Shown here one piece after another: positions 1 to 5,817 of a DNA stretch of 13,628 bases. The notes below the pieces were generated by a model, which was given only the letters and a program-made list of their open reading frames with translations, searched no databases and was not told the DNA's origin. The position numbers were made by a program, and so were the translations under genes. The DNA lies in assembly GCA_019695455.1 (NCBI GenBank), contig JAEUAC010000002.1, forward strand, positions 1-13,628. Direction: 5' to 3'. How positions within the stretch are numbered: position 1 is the stretch's first letter; every line of letters begins with the position of its first letter. This DNA comes from Methylorubrum extorquens. GTDB lineage: Bacteria > Pseudomonadota > Alphaproteobacteria > Rhizobiales > Beijerinckiaceae.

Positions 1-48
1 GAACCATTTCGTCGCGACCGACGCATCAACTACCGATGTCGTCGGCAT
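1..48 (-). CDS. PIN-domain (VapC-type) toxin, N-terminal fragment cut by window edge
   Basis: Only the first 16 codons are inside the window. An ATG at 48-46 on the minus strand opens a frame reading MPTTSVVDASVATKWF up to base 1 without a stop. The VVDASVA-KWF pattern is the typical first strand of VapC-like PIN ribonucleases, and the aspartate at residue 8 would be the first of their acidic metal-binding residues. The frame starts 23 bp inside the 3' end of the antitoxin gene, a usual arrangement for translationally coupled toxin-antitoxin pairs. By family knowledge the product would be a Mg2+-dependent RNase neutralised by its partner. The rest of the catalytic site cannot be seen, so it is unknown whether the toxin is intact. 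The identification rests on a short but characteristic motif plus its context. Confidence 0.75.
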   Translation of the reverse strand, partial: MPTTSVVDASVATKWF

Positions 49-286
49 CGCGCGCCTGCCGGATGAGCCATACCGAACTGTCGAGCCGCTTCGGCGTCAT
101 GGCCCGGATCCGGTCGAGATCGGCCAGGATCTCCGCGCGCGTCTGGACCGGTGCTCGCGTCGGCGTCGCCTCGCGGGTCAGCACCTCGCGGGCGAGGTCG
201 TCGAGCGAGCGGCCCGAGCGGCGGGCCTTCTCCTCAAGCCGCTCGATCACGTCCTGCGCGATGCCGCGCACCAGCACGTCCGCCAT
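26..286 (-). CDS. FitA/VapB-type ribbon-helix-helix antitoxin
   Basis: 86-residue protein. Residues 1-40 (MADVLVRGI, then a helix rich in Glu/Arg, then GRSLDDLAREVL) match the ribbon-helix-helix DNA-binding fold of FitA/VapB antitoxins: a short strand, a helix, a 'GRS' turn and a second helix. Residues 45-86 would be the flexible toxin-wrapping tail. The start is well supported, because AGGAGG lies about 5 nt before the ATG on the minus strand. The stop overlaps the start of a PIN-domain toxin on the same strand. Such antitoxins bind the toxin and together repress their own promoter. A weak extended -10 (minus-strand TGCTAGGGT, 316-308) lies in the 55-bp gap before the gene and could serve the pair, but no convincing -35 is seen. 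The pair follows the HIT gene in the same direction. Confidence 0.85.
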   Translation of the reverse strand: MADVLVRGIAQDVIERLEEKARRSGRSLDDLAREVLTREATPTRAPVQTRAEILADLDRIRAMTPKRLDSSVWLIRQARDADDIGS

Positions 287-341
287 GGAGGCCTCCTGTC
301 GAGCGCGACCCTAGCACAAGGCCGGAGACGCCTGCAGGGTC

Positions 342-767
342 TCAGCCCGCGAGGGCGGCCCTGAGCTTCGCCGCGTGGCCGGCGATCACGGCCTTGTCGG
401 CCATCTGGCCCGTATGGGGCCGGAGCGCGACCCCGTCCCGGCGGGGCAGGATGTGGACGTGGAGGTGGAACACGACCTGGCCGCCGGCGGGCTCGTTGAA
501 CTGCTGGATCGTCAGGCCGTCGGCCGCGAAGGCCGCCTTGGCGGCGGCCGCCACCTTCTGCACGGTCGCCATGGTGGCCGCGAGATCGTCCGGCGCCACG
601 TCGAGGAGGGTCCGGGCGGCGGCCTTCGGGATCACGAGCGTATGGCCGTCCGCGCGGGGCATGATGTCCATGAAGGCGAGCGTCCTGTCGTCCTCGTAGA
701 CGCGCTCCGCCGGCATCTCGCCGCGCAGGATCTTGGCGAACACGTTGTCGGGATCGTACCGGCTCAT
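342..767 (-). CDS. HIT family (histidine triad) protein
   Basis: 141 residues, the usual length for a bacterial HIT/HINT protein. The signature HLHVH is at residues 101-105, inside VVFHLHVHILPR; the central histidine of the triad is the nucleophile that forms a nucleotidyl intermediate. Further family landmarks are the N-terminal FAKILRGEMPA (10-20), VYEDD (23-27), MPRADGHTLVIPK (36-48) and NEPAGGQ (91-97). Known family members hydrolyse adenosine phosphoramidates and related nucleotide conjugates in the cytoplasm, but the natural substrate here cannot be read from sequence. The gene lies 71 bp downstream of the acyltransferase gene in the same direction and may be co-transcribed with it. A hairpin in that gap could attenuate read-through. 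Confidence 0.95.
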   Translation of the reverse strand: MSRYDPDNVFAKILRGEMPAERVYEDDRTLAFMDIMPRADGHTLVIPKAAARTLLDVAPDDLAATMATVQKVAAAAKAAFAADGLTIQQFNEPAGGQVVFHLHVHILPRRDGVALRPHTGQMADKAVIAGHAAKLRAALAG

Positions 768-787
768 CCGAGGCTCCGTGCGGCTGG

Positions 788-824
788 GTCCGGCCCGGGC
801 TTAGCGAGGCCGGCGGGCCCGGAC
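788..824 (-). terminator. Hairpin between acyltransferase and HIT genes (weak terminator or attenuator)
   Basis: GTCCGGCCC at 788-796 pairs with GGGCCCGGAC at 815-824, with one bulged base and an 18-nt loop. It starts about 15 nt after the stop codon of the minus-strand acyltransferase gene. No T-run follows on the minus strand, so intrinsic termination would be weak at best; it may only stabilise a 3' end. Confidence 0.25.
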
Positions 825-838
825 AATCGCCGGCCGGG

Positions 839-2002
839 TCAATCGCCCTGCCGGAAGGGGGCGGCGGCCTCGTATTCCTCGTGCGCCGCCTCGACGTAGA
901 GCCGCTCGCGATCGAGGTACTGGGCCACCGCCCGTCGCAGGCCCGGATCGGCGATTCGGTGGGCGGAATAGGTCGTGACGGCCCGGTAGCCGCGCGCCAG
1001 CTTGTGCTCGCCCTGGGCGCCCGCCTCGACGCGGACGAGGCCGTGCGCCAGCGCGAAGTCGATCGCCTGGTAGTAGCAGACCTCGAAATGCAGGAACGGG
1101 TGCTCCTCGATGGCGCCCCAGTTGCGGCCGTACAGCGCCTCGTCGCCGATGAAGTTGATCGCGCCCGCGACGTAGCGGCCGGCCCGCTTCGCCATGACCA
1201 GGAGCACGCGATCCGCCATGCGCTCGCCGAGGAGCGAGAAGAAGCGGCGGTTGAGGTAGGGCCGGCCCCACTTGCGGGCGCCCGTGTCCATGTAGAAGGC
1301 GAAGAACGCGTCCCAATGCGCCTCCGTCAGGTCCGTCCCGGTGACGTGCTCGATGGTGATGCCGGACCCCAGCGCGTCCCGTCGCTCGCGGCGGATGCCC
1401 TTGCGCTTGCGGGAGGCGAGGGCGGCGAGGAAGCCCTCGAAGTCGCCGTAGCCCTCGTCGATCCAGTGGAACTGCTGGTCGGTCCGGGTGAGGTAGCCGC
1501 GCGTGGCGAGGAAGGTCGCGCTCTCCCCGGGCAGGAAGGTGAGGTGGGTCGAGGACGCCTCGACCTGGCCCCGGATGGCGTCGAGCCCGGCCAGGAGCTC
1601 GTCCCGCCGGCGGTCCCGGTCCTCGCCCGCCCGTACGAGCAGGCGGGGGCCGGTGGCGGGCGTGAAGGGCACGCTCACCTGCAGCTTCGGGTAGTAGCGG
1701 CCACCGGCGCGCTCGAACGCGTCCGCCCAGCCGGCGTCGAACACGTATTCGCCCATCGAGTGGGTCTTCAGGTAGCAGGGCGCCGCCGCCGCGATCCCGT
1801 CCCCGTCCCGGACCAGCACGTGGGCCGGGCTCCAGCCGGTCCGTCCGCCGACGCAGCCCGAATCCTCCAGCGCCGACAGGAAGGCGTGGGACAGGAAGGG
1901 ATTGCCGACGCCCGCCGCGCCGTCGGCCGCGCAGGCATCCCATGCCGCGGGCGCGATCGACGCGAGCCCGGGCGCGACCTCGACGGTGACGGCTTCGCTC
2001 AT
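839..2002 (-). CDS. FemAB-like / COG3146 predicted N-acyltransferase (GNAT superfamily)
   Basis: 387 residues, the usual length for the FemAB_like (DUF482, 'peptidogalycan biosynthesis') family. Landmarks in order: NPFLSHAFLSALEDSG near residues 34-49, then the family hallmark block beginning HSMGEYVFDAGWADAF and running through GGRYYPKLQVSVPFTPATGPRLL, FLPGE, QFHWIDEGYGDFEGFLAAL, the basic stretch SRKRKGIRRERR, DAFFAFYMDTGARKWGRPYLNRRFF, and YYQAIDFALAHGL...GAQGEHKLARGY near the C terminus. These proteins have a duplicated GNAT fold related to FemX/FemAB aminoacyl transferases, but the substrate is not established. No signal peptide or membrane segment is seen, so it is probably cytoplasmic. 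The start has a moderate AGG about 10 nt upstream. It is 58 bp downstream of the YARHG gene, in the same direction. Confidence 0.9.
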   Translation of the reverse strand: MSEAVTVEVAPGLASIAPAAWDACAADGAAGVGNPFLSHAFLSALEDSGCVGGRTGWSPAHVLVRDGDGIAAAAPCYLKTHSMGEYVFDAGWADAFERAGGRYYPKLQVSVPFTPATGPRLLVRAGEDRDRRRDELLAGLDAIRGQVEASSTHLTFLPGESATFLATRGYLTRTDQQFHWIDEGYGDFEGFLAALASRKRKGIRRERRDALGSGITIEHVTGTDLTEAHWDAFFAFYMDTGARKWGRPYLNRRFFSLLGERMADRVLLVMAKRAGRYVAGAINFIGDEALYGRNWGAIEEHPFLHFEVCYYQAIDFALAHGLVRVEAGAQGEHKLARGYRAVTTYSAHRIADPGLRRAVAQYLDRERLYVEAAHEEYEAAAPFRQGD

Positions 2003-2060
2003 CGTGCGAACCTGCGACGGGCCGCGCCGTCCCGCAACCGCCGCGATGCCGCAAGGCGCG

Positions 2061-2354
2061 TCAGCGGGGGCAGCCGTTCCGGCGCTCTTCGGCCTGGATC
2101 TCGGCGACCTTGCGCCGGTCGCGCGCGGAGAGGGGCACGTCGGCGATGTCGTCGTGGCGGCAGCCCTCGCGGCCGAAGGCCCGGATGCCGCGCTCTGTCC
2201 TGAAGCAGTAGCCCGCGTCCGCGTAGACCGCGTTCCGCTCGCCCCAGAGCTCGTCGCAGGGAAAGTCCGCCCTGGCGGCGGCGGCGCCGAGCGCGAGCCC
2301 CAGGCCGGCCAGAAGGAGGGCCGTGGCGGGCCTCGTCCTGGCGGACCGGGTCAT
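2061..2354 (-). CDS. Small secreted YARHG-domain protein
   Basis: 97 residues. Residues 1-29 look like a Sec signal peptide (basic MTRSARTR, then hydrophobic ALLLAGLGLALGAAAA, with cleavage probably after ARA). The mature part carries the YARHG-type pattern: CDELWGERNAVYADAGYCF, then RAFGREGCRHDDI, then LSARDRRKVAEIQAEERRNGC. Four cysteines remain in the mature protein (residues 33, 50, 65 and 95), suggesting disulfides in the periplasm. The ATG at 2354 overlaps the stop of the phosphodiesterase gene as ATGA, so translation is probably coupled. The role is unknown; YARHG is a short extracellular domain without assigned activity. Other long open frames over this stretch are shadows, because only this frame gives a signal peptide and the domain. 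Confidence 0.85.
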   Translation of the reverse strand: MTRSARTRPATALLLAGLGLALGAAAARADFPCDELWGERNAVYADAGYCFRTERGIRAFGREGCRHDDIADVPLSARDRRKVAEIQAEERRNGCPR

Positions 2355-3106
2355 GGCGCGAAGCCCTCGAAGACGATCTGGTCGGCATGCGGCCGGACGC
2401 GCTCGGCGTCGGCCGCGCTCCGGACCGTCCAGGTCATGACGGGGATGCCGCCGATGGCGCGGGGCAGGGCGCTCGCCGCGCAGGGCAGGTCCGCCTGCCG
2501 CCAGGAGACGAAGTCGGGCCGCGTCCGCGGCCAGTGCAGCAGCTCGGTCATGGCGCGGAGCGTGTCCGCGTCCAGCCTCGCGGCCTCGCCGGTCTCGTAA
2601 CGCGACTGCCCGACGATGCCCCGCGGCCGGTCGGGCGCGAGGTCGCGCACGAGCGCCACGATCGCGGGATCGAAGCTCTTGATCGCGACCGGCGCGGGGC
2701 GCCCGGCCAGCACGGCGGCGGTGCGCCGCGCCAGGCTCTCGTCGCCGTCGAAGCGGCTCTTGATCTCGACGACCAGAGGCACCCGTCCGCCGATCCGGTC
2801 GAGGAAGGCGGCGAGCGTCGGGATGCAATCCGCCGTCCCGCCGACCGGAAGCCGGCCCAGCGCGGCCGCGTCGCGGGCCCGCACGGGACCGCTCTCGCCC
2901 GTCAGGCGCTCGAGGTCGTGATCGTGGAAGACCATCGCCTCGCCGTCCGCCGAGAGCTGGACGTCGCATTCGATCGCGAACCCGGCCGCGATCGCGGCCT
3001 CGGCCGCGCCGATCGTGTTCTCGAACCGGCCGGCGGAGGCGTCGTGGAGGCCGCGATGCGCGATCGGCCGCGCCGTGAGCCAGGCGGGCGCGTTCGGGGC
3101 GGTCAT
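2351..3106 (-). CDS. Glycerophosphodiester phosphodiesterase (GDPD family)
   Basis: 251 residues, the standard length for a cytoplasmic UgpQ-like GDPD. Catalytic landmarks are all present: AHRG (16-19, with H17 and R18), FENT (28-31, with E29), ECDVQ (46-50, with metal-binding E46 and D48), FHDHDLERLTG (60-70, with H61 as general acid/base), VEIK (113-116), AIKSFD (141-146) and the C-terminal TWTVRS. The enzyme hydrolyses glycerophosphodiesters such as glycerophosphocholine to sn-glycerol 3-phosphate plus alcohol. No signal peptide is seen, so it probably acts on deacylated phospholipid head groups inside the cell. The start at 3106 overlaps the RidA stop as ATGA and its own stop overlaps the next start as ATGA, so it is the centre of a tightly coupled three-gene unit. 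An open frame continues upstream of this start but is shadow sequence inside the RidA gene. Confidence 0.95.
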   Translation of the reverse strand: MTAPNAPAWLTARPIAHRGLHDASAGRFENTIGAAEAAIAAGFAIECDVQLSADGEAMVFHDHDLERLTGESGPVRARDAAALGRLPVGGTADCIPTLAAFLDRIGGRVPLVVEIKSRFDGDESLARRTAAVLAGRPAPVAIKSFDPAIVALVRDLAPDRPRGIVGQSRYETGEAARLDADTLRAMTELLHWPRTRPDFVSWRQADLPCAASALPRAIGGIPVMTWTVRSAADAERVRPHADQIVFEGFAP

Positions 3107-3573
3107 TCGACCTCGAACATCCCCTCGACCTCGACGCAGGCGCCCATGGGCAGGCCCGCGACGCCGATCGTGGAGCGGGCGTGGCGGCCGGCGTCGCCGA
3201 ACACCTCCACCATGAGGTCGGAGGCGCCGTTCATGACGGCGGCGACGGTCGTGAATTCGGGCGTCGCCGCGATGAAGCCGCCGAGCCGGACGACCCGCCG
3301 CACCCTGTCGAGGTCGCCGACGACCGCCTTCAGCTGGGCGATGACGTTGATGGCGCAGAGGCGCGCGCCGTCCTTGGCGGCGTCGGGCGCGATCTCCGCG
3401 CCGAGGCGCCCGACCAGCGAGGCGGCGAGCTTGCCCTCGGCATCGAAGGGCAGCTGGCCCGAGACCACCACGGTCGACCCCGAGCGGACGGCCCCCACGT
3501 AGTTCGCCACCGGCGCGGCCGGCTGCGGAAGCACGATGCCGAGTTCGCCCAGCCTGTCCTCGACCTTGCTCAT
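3103..3573 (-). CDS. RidA (YjgF/YER057c/UK114) family protein
   Basis: 156 residues, matching the longer RidA subgroup (about 150 residues) rather than the 128-residue canonical RidA. Landmarks: YVGAVRSGSTVVVSGQLP (25-42), AINVIAQLKAVVGDLDRV (74-91), and the C-terminal RSTIGVAGLPMGACVEVEGMFEV. R133 sits where canonical RidA has its substrate-carboxylate-binding arginine, and E148 or E150 would be the conserved glutamate. Canonical RidA hydrolyses reactive enamine/imine intermediates such as 2-aminoacrylate, but activity in this longer subgroup is not assured. AGGA lies about 8-9 nt before the ATG. It is the first gene of the minus-strand run and overlaps the GDPD gene by 4 bp. The divergent gap to eipB must hold promoters for both. 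Confidence 0.92.
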   Translation of the reverse strand: MSKVEDRLGELGIVLPQPAAPVANYVGAVRSGSTVVVSGQLPFDAEGKLAASLVGRLGAEIAPDAAKDGARLCAINVIAQLKAVVGDLDRVRRVVRLGGFIAATPEFTTVAAVMNGASDLMVEVFGDAGRHARSTIGVAGLPMGACVEVEGMFEVE

Positions 3574-3637
3574 GCCGTGTTTCCTCGCGACGGACCCTCG
3601 CGCTTCTGGCGGAAGGGCGGTCGCGCTTCAAGCCGCG

Positions 3638-3666
3638 TTGCGGGCTCGGGGCCACTTTCCTAATCT
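3638..3666 (+). promoter_or_regulatory. Possible eipB promoter
   Basis: TTGCGG at 3638-3643 and TAATCT at 3661-3666 are exactly 17 bp apart, inside the 113-bp divergent gap between the RidA gene and eipB. Each hexamer matches the sigma-70 consensus in only half its positions. A start of transcription near 3673 would give a short leader containing the GGGAG ribosome binding site before the ATG at 3687. Confidence 0.25.
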
Positions 3667-3686
3667 CGCGGGCGACGGGAGATCTC

Positions 3687-4517
3687 ATGAACGCGTCCAT
3701 CCATGCCGCCTGCCTCGTGCTGCTCGTCGGAGCGTCGGCCGCTTCGGCGCAGGCGACCGGCCCGCGGCTCGCGCCCCATCGCGCCGTCTACGACCTCTCG
3801 CTCGACCGGAGCGCGGGGGCGCGCACGATCGAGGCCGCCCGCGGCCGCATCGCGTTCGACTTCACGGGCGACGCCTGCGAGGGCTACGCGCTCAAGTTCC
3901 GGCAGGTGACGGAGCTGACCAGCGCCGAATCGGGCACCAAGCTCTCCGACCTGCGCACCGCGAACTTCGAGAGCGGCGACGGCAAGAGCTTCCGCTTCCG
4001 CAACGAGACCGGCTCCGGCGGTCCGCCCGCGTCCACGATCGACGGCACGGCCGAGCGCAAGGCCGACGGTCCGCTCGCGATCCGCCTCAGGATGCCCAAG
4101 CGCGAGAGCGCGACGGTCGACGGCGCGGCCGTGTTCCCGAACGTGCAGATGCGCGACCTCATCGAGGCGGCGCGCGAGGGCCGGTCGACGCTGCAGGTCA
4201 AGGTCTTCGACGGATCGGACGACGGCAAGACGGTCTACGACACGCTGTCCGTGATCGGGAAGCGGATCGAGCCCGGCCGGACGGAGGGGCTCGAGGAGCC
4301 CGCCCGGCAGGACGGCCTCGCGAAGCTCGCCCGCTGGCCGGTCGTCATGAGCTATTTCAAGGGCGGTCGCGCCGACGGCACCCCCGTCTACGTGCTGTCC
4401 TTCGACCTCTACGAGAACGGCGTCAGCCGGAACCTCAAGCTCGATTACGGGGACTTCGCCCTCAGGGGCGTGATGTCCCGCCTGGAGCTCCTGCCGGAGA
4501 AGCCGTGTTCGCGGTGA
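3687..4517 (+). CDS. eipB: Cell-envelope integrity protein EipB (DUF1849), periplasmic
   Basis: 276 residues. Residues 1-21 form a Sec signal peptide (hydrophobic CLVLLVGASAASA, cleavage probably before QATG). The mature start LAPHRAVYDLSL (28-39) is the hallmark of the DUF1849/EipB family, followed by beta-rich sequence with GDACEGYALKFRQ, FRFRNE, VFPNVQM and YFKGGRADGTPVYVLSFDLYENG. In the Brucella protein a conserved disulfide closes a spiral-like beta fold; here the mature protein has just two cysteines, C64 and C274, in the expected early and C-terminal places. EipB is needed for envelope homeostasis in Brucella and interacts genetically with outer-membrane biogenesis functions; the same role here is inference. 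GGGAG lies about 6 nt upstream of the ATG. It is a single gene, divergent from the RidA run and convergent with the histidine-tailed exporter. Confidence 0.9.
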   Translation: MNASIHAACLVLLVGASAASAQATGPRLAPHRAVYDLSLDRSAGARTIEAARGRIAFDFTGDACEGYALKFRQVTELTSAESGTKLSDLRTANFESGDGKSFRFRNETGSGGPPASTIDGTAERKADGPLAIRLRMPKRESATVDGAAVFPNVQMRDLIEAAREGRSTLQVKVFDGSDDGKTVYDTLSVIGKRIEPGRTEGLEEPARQDGLAKLARWPVVMSYFKGGRADGTPVYVLSFDLYENGVSRNLKLDYGDFALRGVMSRLELLPEKPCSR

Positions 4518-4592
4518 CGGCTCCGGCACGGTCCGTCGGCCCGCGTCGACGCTCGGGGGCCGCGACCCGGATGCGGCGCTTCAACGGGCGAC

Positions 4593-4620
4593 CGTCTGCT
4601 TGGGGTGGAAGGCGGACCTT
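4593..4620. repeat. Left-flank motif pair of the exporter gene
   Basis: CGTCTGCTT at 4593-4601 is the inverted copy of AAGCAGACG at 5790-5798, and GCGGACCTT at 4612-4620 is a direct copy of 5758-5766. The two pairs lie on either side of the exporter gene. The matches are only 9 bp each, so the relation is suggestive, not proven. The rest of the 4518-4659 gap between the convergent genes shows no gene and no clear terminator. Confidence 0.35.
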
Positions 4621-4659
4621 GAGCTTTCGTCTCGAAGCCGAGGTGCCACATCCGAGCCC

Positions 4660-5721
4660 TCAGGCATGGCGGTGCTGATGGTGCAGGTCGGGGTAGTGCG
4701 GGTGGGTGTGCTTCAGCGGCTCGTGTCGGTGCCGGTGTGAGTGCGGTTCCGTCACTGGACCATCGTGATGGTGCTGGTGGTGCTCGTCGTGGACGTGGAC
4801 GTGCTCGTGCTCCATCCCCTCGTGGGTATGCTCGTGTTCGTGCCGCTCCGCGAGGTGCAGCCACAGGCCTACGCCCATCAGCAGACCGGCCACGACGACC
4901 TGCATCGTCACCGGCTCGTGCAGCAGCAGGACGGCGATCACCGCGCCGATGAAGGGCGCCAGGGAGAAGTAGGCGCCGGTTCGCGCCGCGCCGAGGTGGC
5001 GCAGCGCCAGCATGAACAGGACGAGGCTCACCCCGACGCCGAGGAAGCCGACCACGGCCGCCGCCCCGATCACCGCCACGGGTGGCACAGCCGCACCGAG
5101 TAGGAGCGCCAAGACGACGTTGATGCTGCCCGCTGCCAGCCCCTTGATGGTGGCCGTCGCCACCGGGTCGGCCGAGGACAGCTTGCGCGTCAGGTTGTTG
5201 TCGATGCCCCAGGCCAGACAAGCCGCTGCGATGAGGGCCGCACCGACATCGAGGCGCACGCCACCGCCATTCCACGACAGCACGACCGCACCGGCGAGGA
5301 TGGCGAACGCGCCTCCCATCAGCCGCCGATCGACGTTCTCCCGGAACACCACCCAGGCGATCAGCATGGTCGCCAGCCCTTCGAGGTTGAGCATGAGGGA
5401 CCCGGACGCCGCCGAGGTGCGCGACAGCCCCAGCATCAGGAGCAGTGGTCCAGCAAGCCCGCCGAACAGCACGACCGCCGCCAGCCACGGTAGATCGTGA
5501 CGGCGCAGGGGAGCTTCCGGGGAAGAGATGCCGAATGCGGCCCGGCCGCCGAGCACGATCGCGAGACCAGCGCCTGCCCCGAGGTAGAGCAGCCCGGCGA
5601 GCAGTTGTGGAGACATCTCGCCGAGGAGCAGCTTGGCGAATGGGGCCGAGGCCCCGAAAAGGACCGCCGAAACGAGCGCCAGCGGCACGCCGGGCCAGAG
5701 GTGGGACAGGACGCGCTTCAT
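4660..5721 (-). CDS. DMT/EamA-family exporter with histidine-rich C-terminal tail
   Basis: 353 residues. Residues 1-290 are a ten-helix drug/metabolite transporter with two EamA repeats (about 12-148 and 158-290). Landmarks are VLFGASAPFAKLLLG at 20-34, LNLEGLATMLIAWVVFRE at 111-128 and the matching half AYFSLAPFIGAVIAVLLLHEP at 250-270. Residues 289-353 are a hydrophilic tail with 25 histidines in 65 residues, in HEHEHTH, HEHVHVH and HHQHHH clusters, expected in the cytoplasm. Histidine-rich tails are known on metal exporters such as NreB, so divalent-metal binding or export is a reasonable inference but the substrate is unknown. The first possible start is the ATG at 5721 (in-frame TAA just upstream). 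No Shine-Dalgarno is seen at a workable distance. The gene sits between core genes like an insertion. Confidence 0.88.
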   Translation of the reverse strand: MKRVLSHLWPGVPLALVSAVLFGASAPFAKLLLGEMSPQLLAGLLYLGAGAGLAIVLGGRAAFGISSPEAPLRRHDLPWLAAVVLFGGLAGPLLLMLGLSRTSAASGSLMLNLEGLATMLIAWVVFRENVDRRLMGGAFAILAGAVVLSWNGGGVRLDVGAALIAAACLAWGIDNNLTRKLSSADPVATATIKGLAAGSINVVLALLLGAAVPPVAVIGAAAVVGFLGVGVSLVLFMLALRHLGAARTGAYFSLAPFIGAVIAVLLLHEPVTMQVVVAGLLMGVGLWLHLAERHEHEHTHEGMEHEHVHVHDEHHQHHHDGPVTEPHSHRHRHEPLKHTHPHYPDLHHQHRHA

Positions 5722-5740
5722 CCTGCGACTTTAGCAGGAT
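5720..5740 (-). promoter_or_regulatory. Dyad over start codon and presumed -10 of the exporter gene
   Basis: ATCCTGC (5720-5726) and GCAGGAT (5734-5740) are perfect 7-bp inverted arms around a 7-bp centre. On the minus strand the centre holds TAAAGT (5733-5728), with TGC just before it: an extended -10 (TGnTAnnnT). The ATG follows 6 nt later, so transcription would begin at or next to the A of the start codon, giving a leaderless mRNA. That fits the missing ribosome binding site. The dyad would then be a repressor operator lying over the -10. The alternative is an RNA hairpin covering the start codon. Confidence 0.4.
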
Positions 5741-5757
5741 TTCATCCGGCCCTGAGC

Positions 5758-5798
5758 GCGGACCTTCCGACCTTCCGCAACGGGGTCGAAAGCAGACG
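5758..5798. repeat. Right-flank motif pair of the exporter gene
   Basis: GCGGACCTT (5758-5766) repeats 4612-4620 in direct orientation and AAGCAGACG (5790-5798) repeats 4593-4601 in inverted orientation. The stretch also has an internal near-repeat, GACCTTCCG at 5761-5769 followed by GACCTTCCG at 5769-5777 (last base of one is the first of the next). It lies in the 96-bp gap between dinB and the exporter gene. Confidence 0.35.
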
Positions 5799-5817
5799 CC
5801 GGCCATTCCGCGACGAT

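Noticed and set aside
4741..5103. Plus-strand frame opposite the histidine tail with Val/Leu-rich translation
   Set aside because: The hydrophobic look comes from reading CAC/CAT codons backwards (GTG/ATG); no start site or family supports it.
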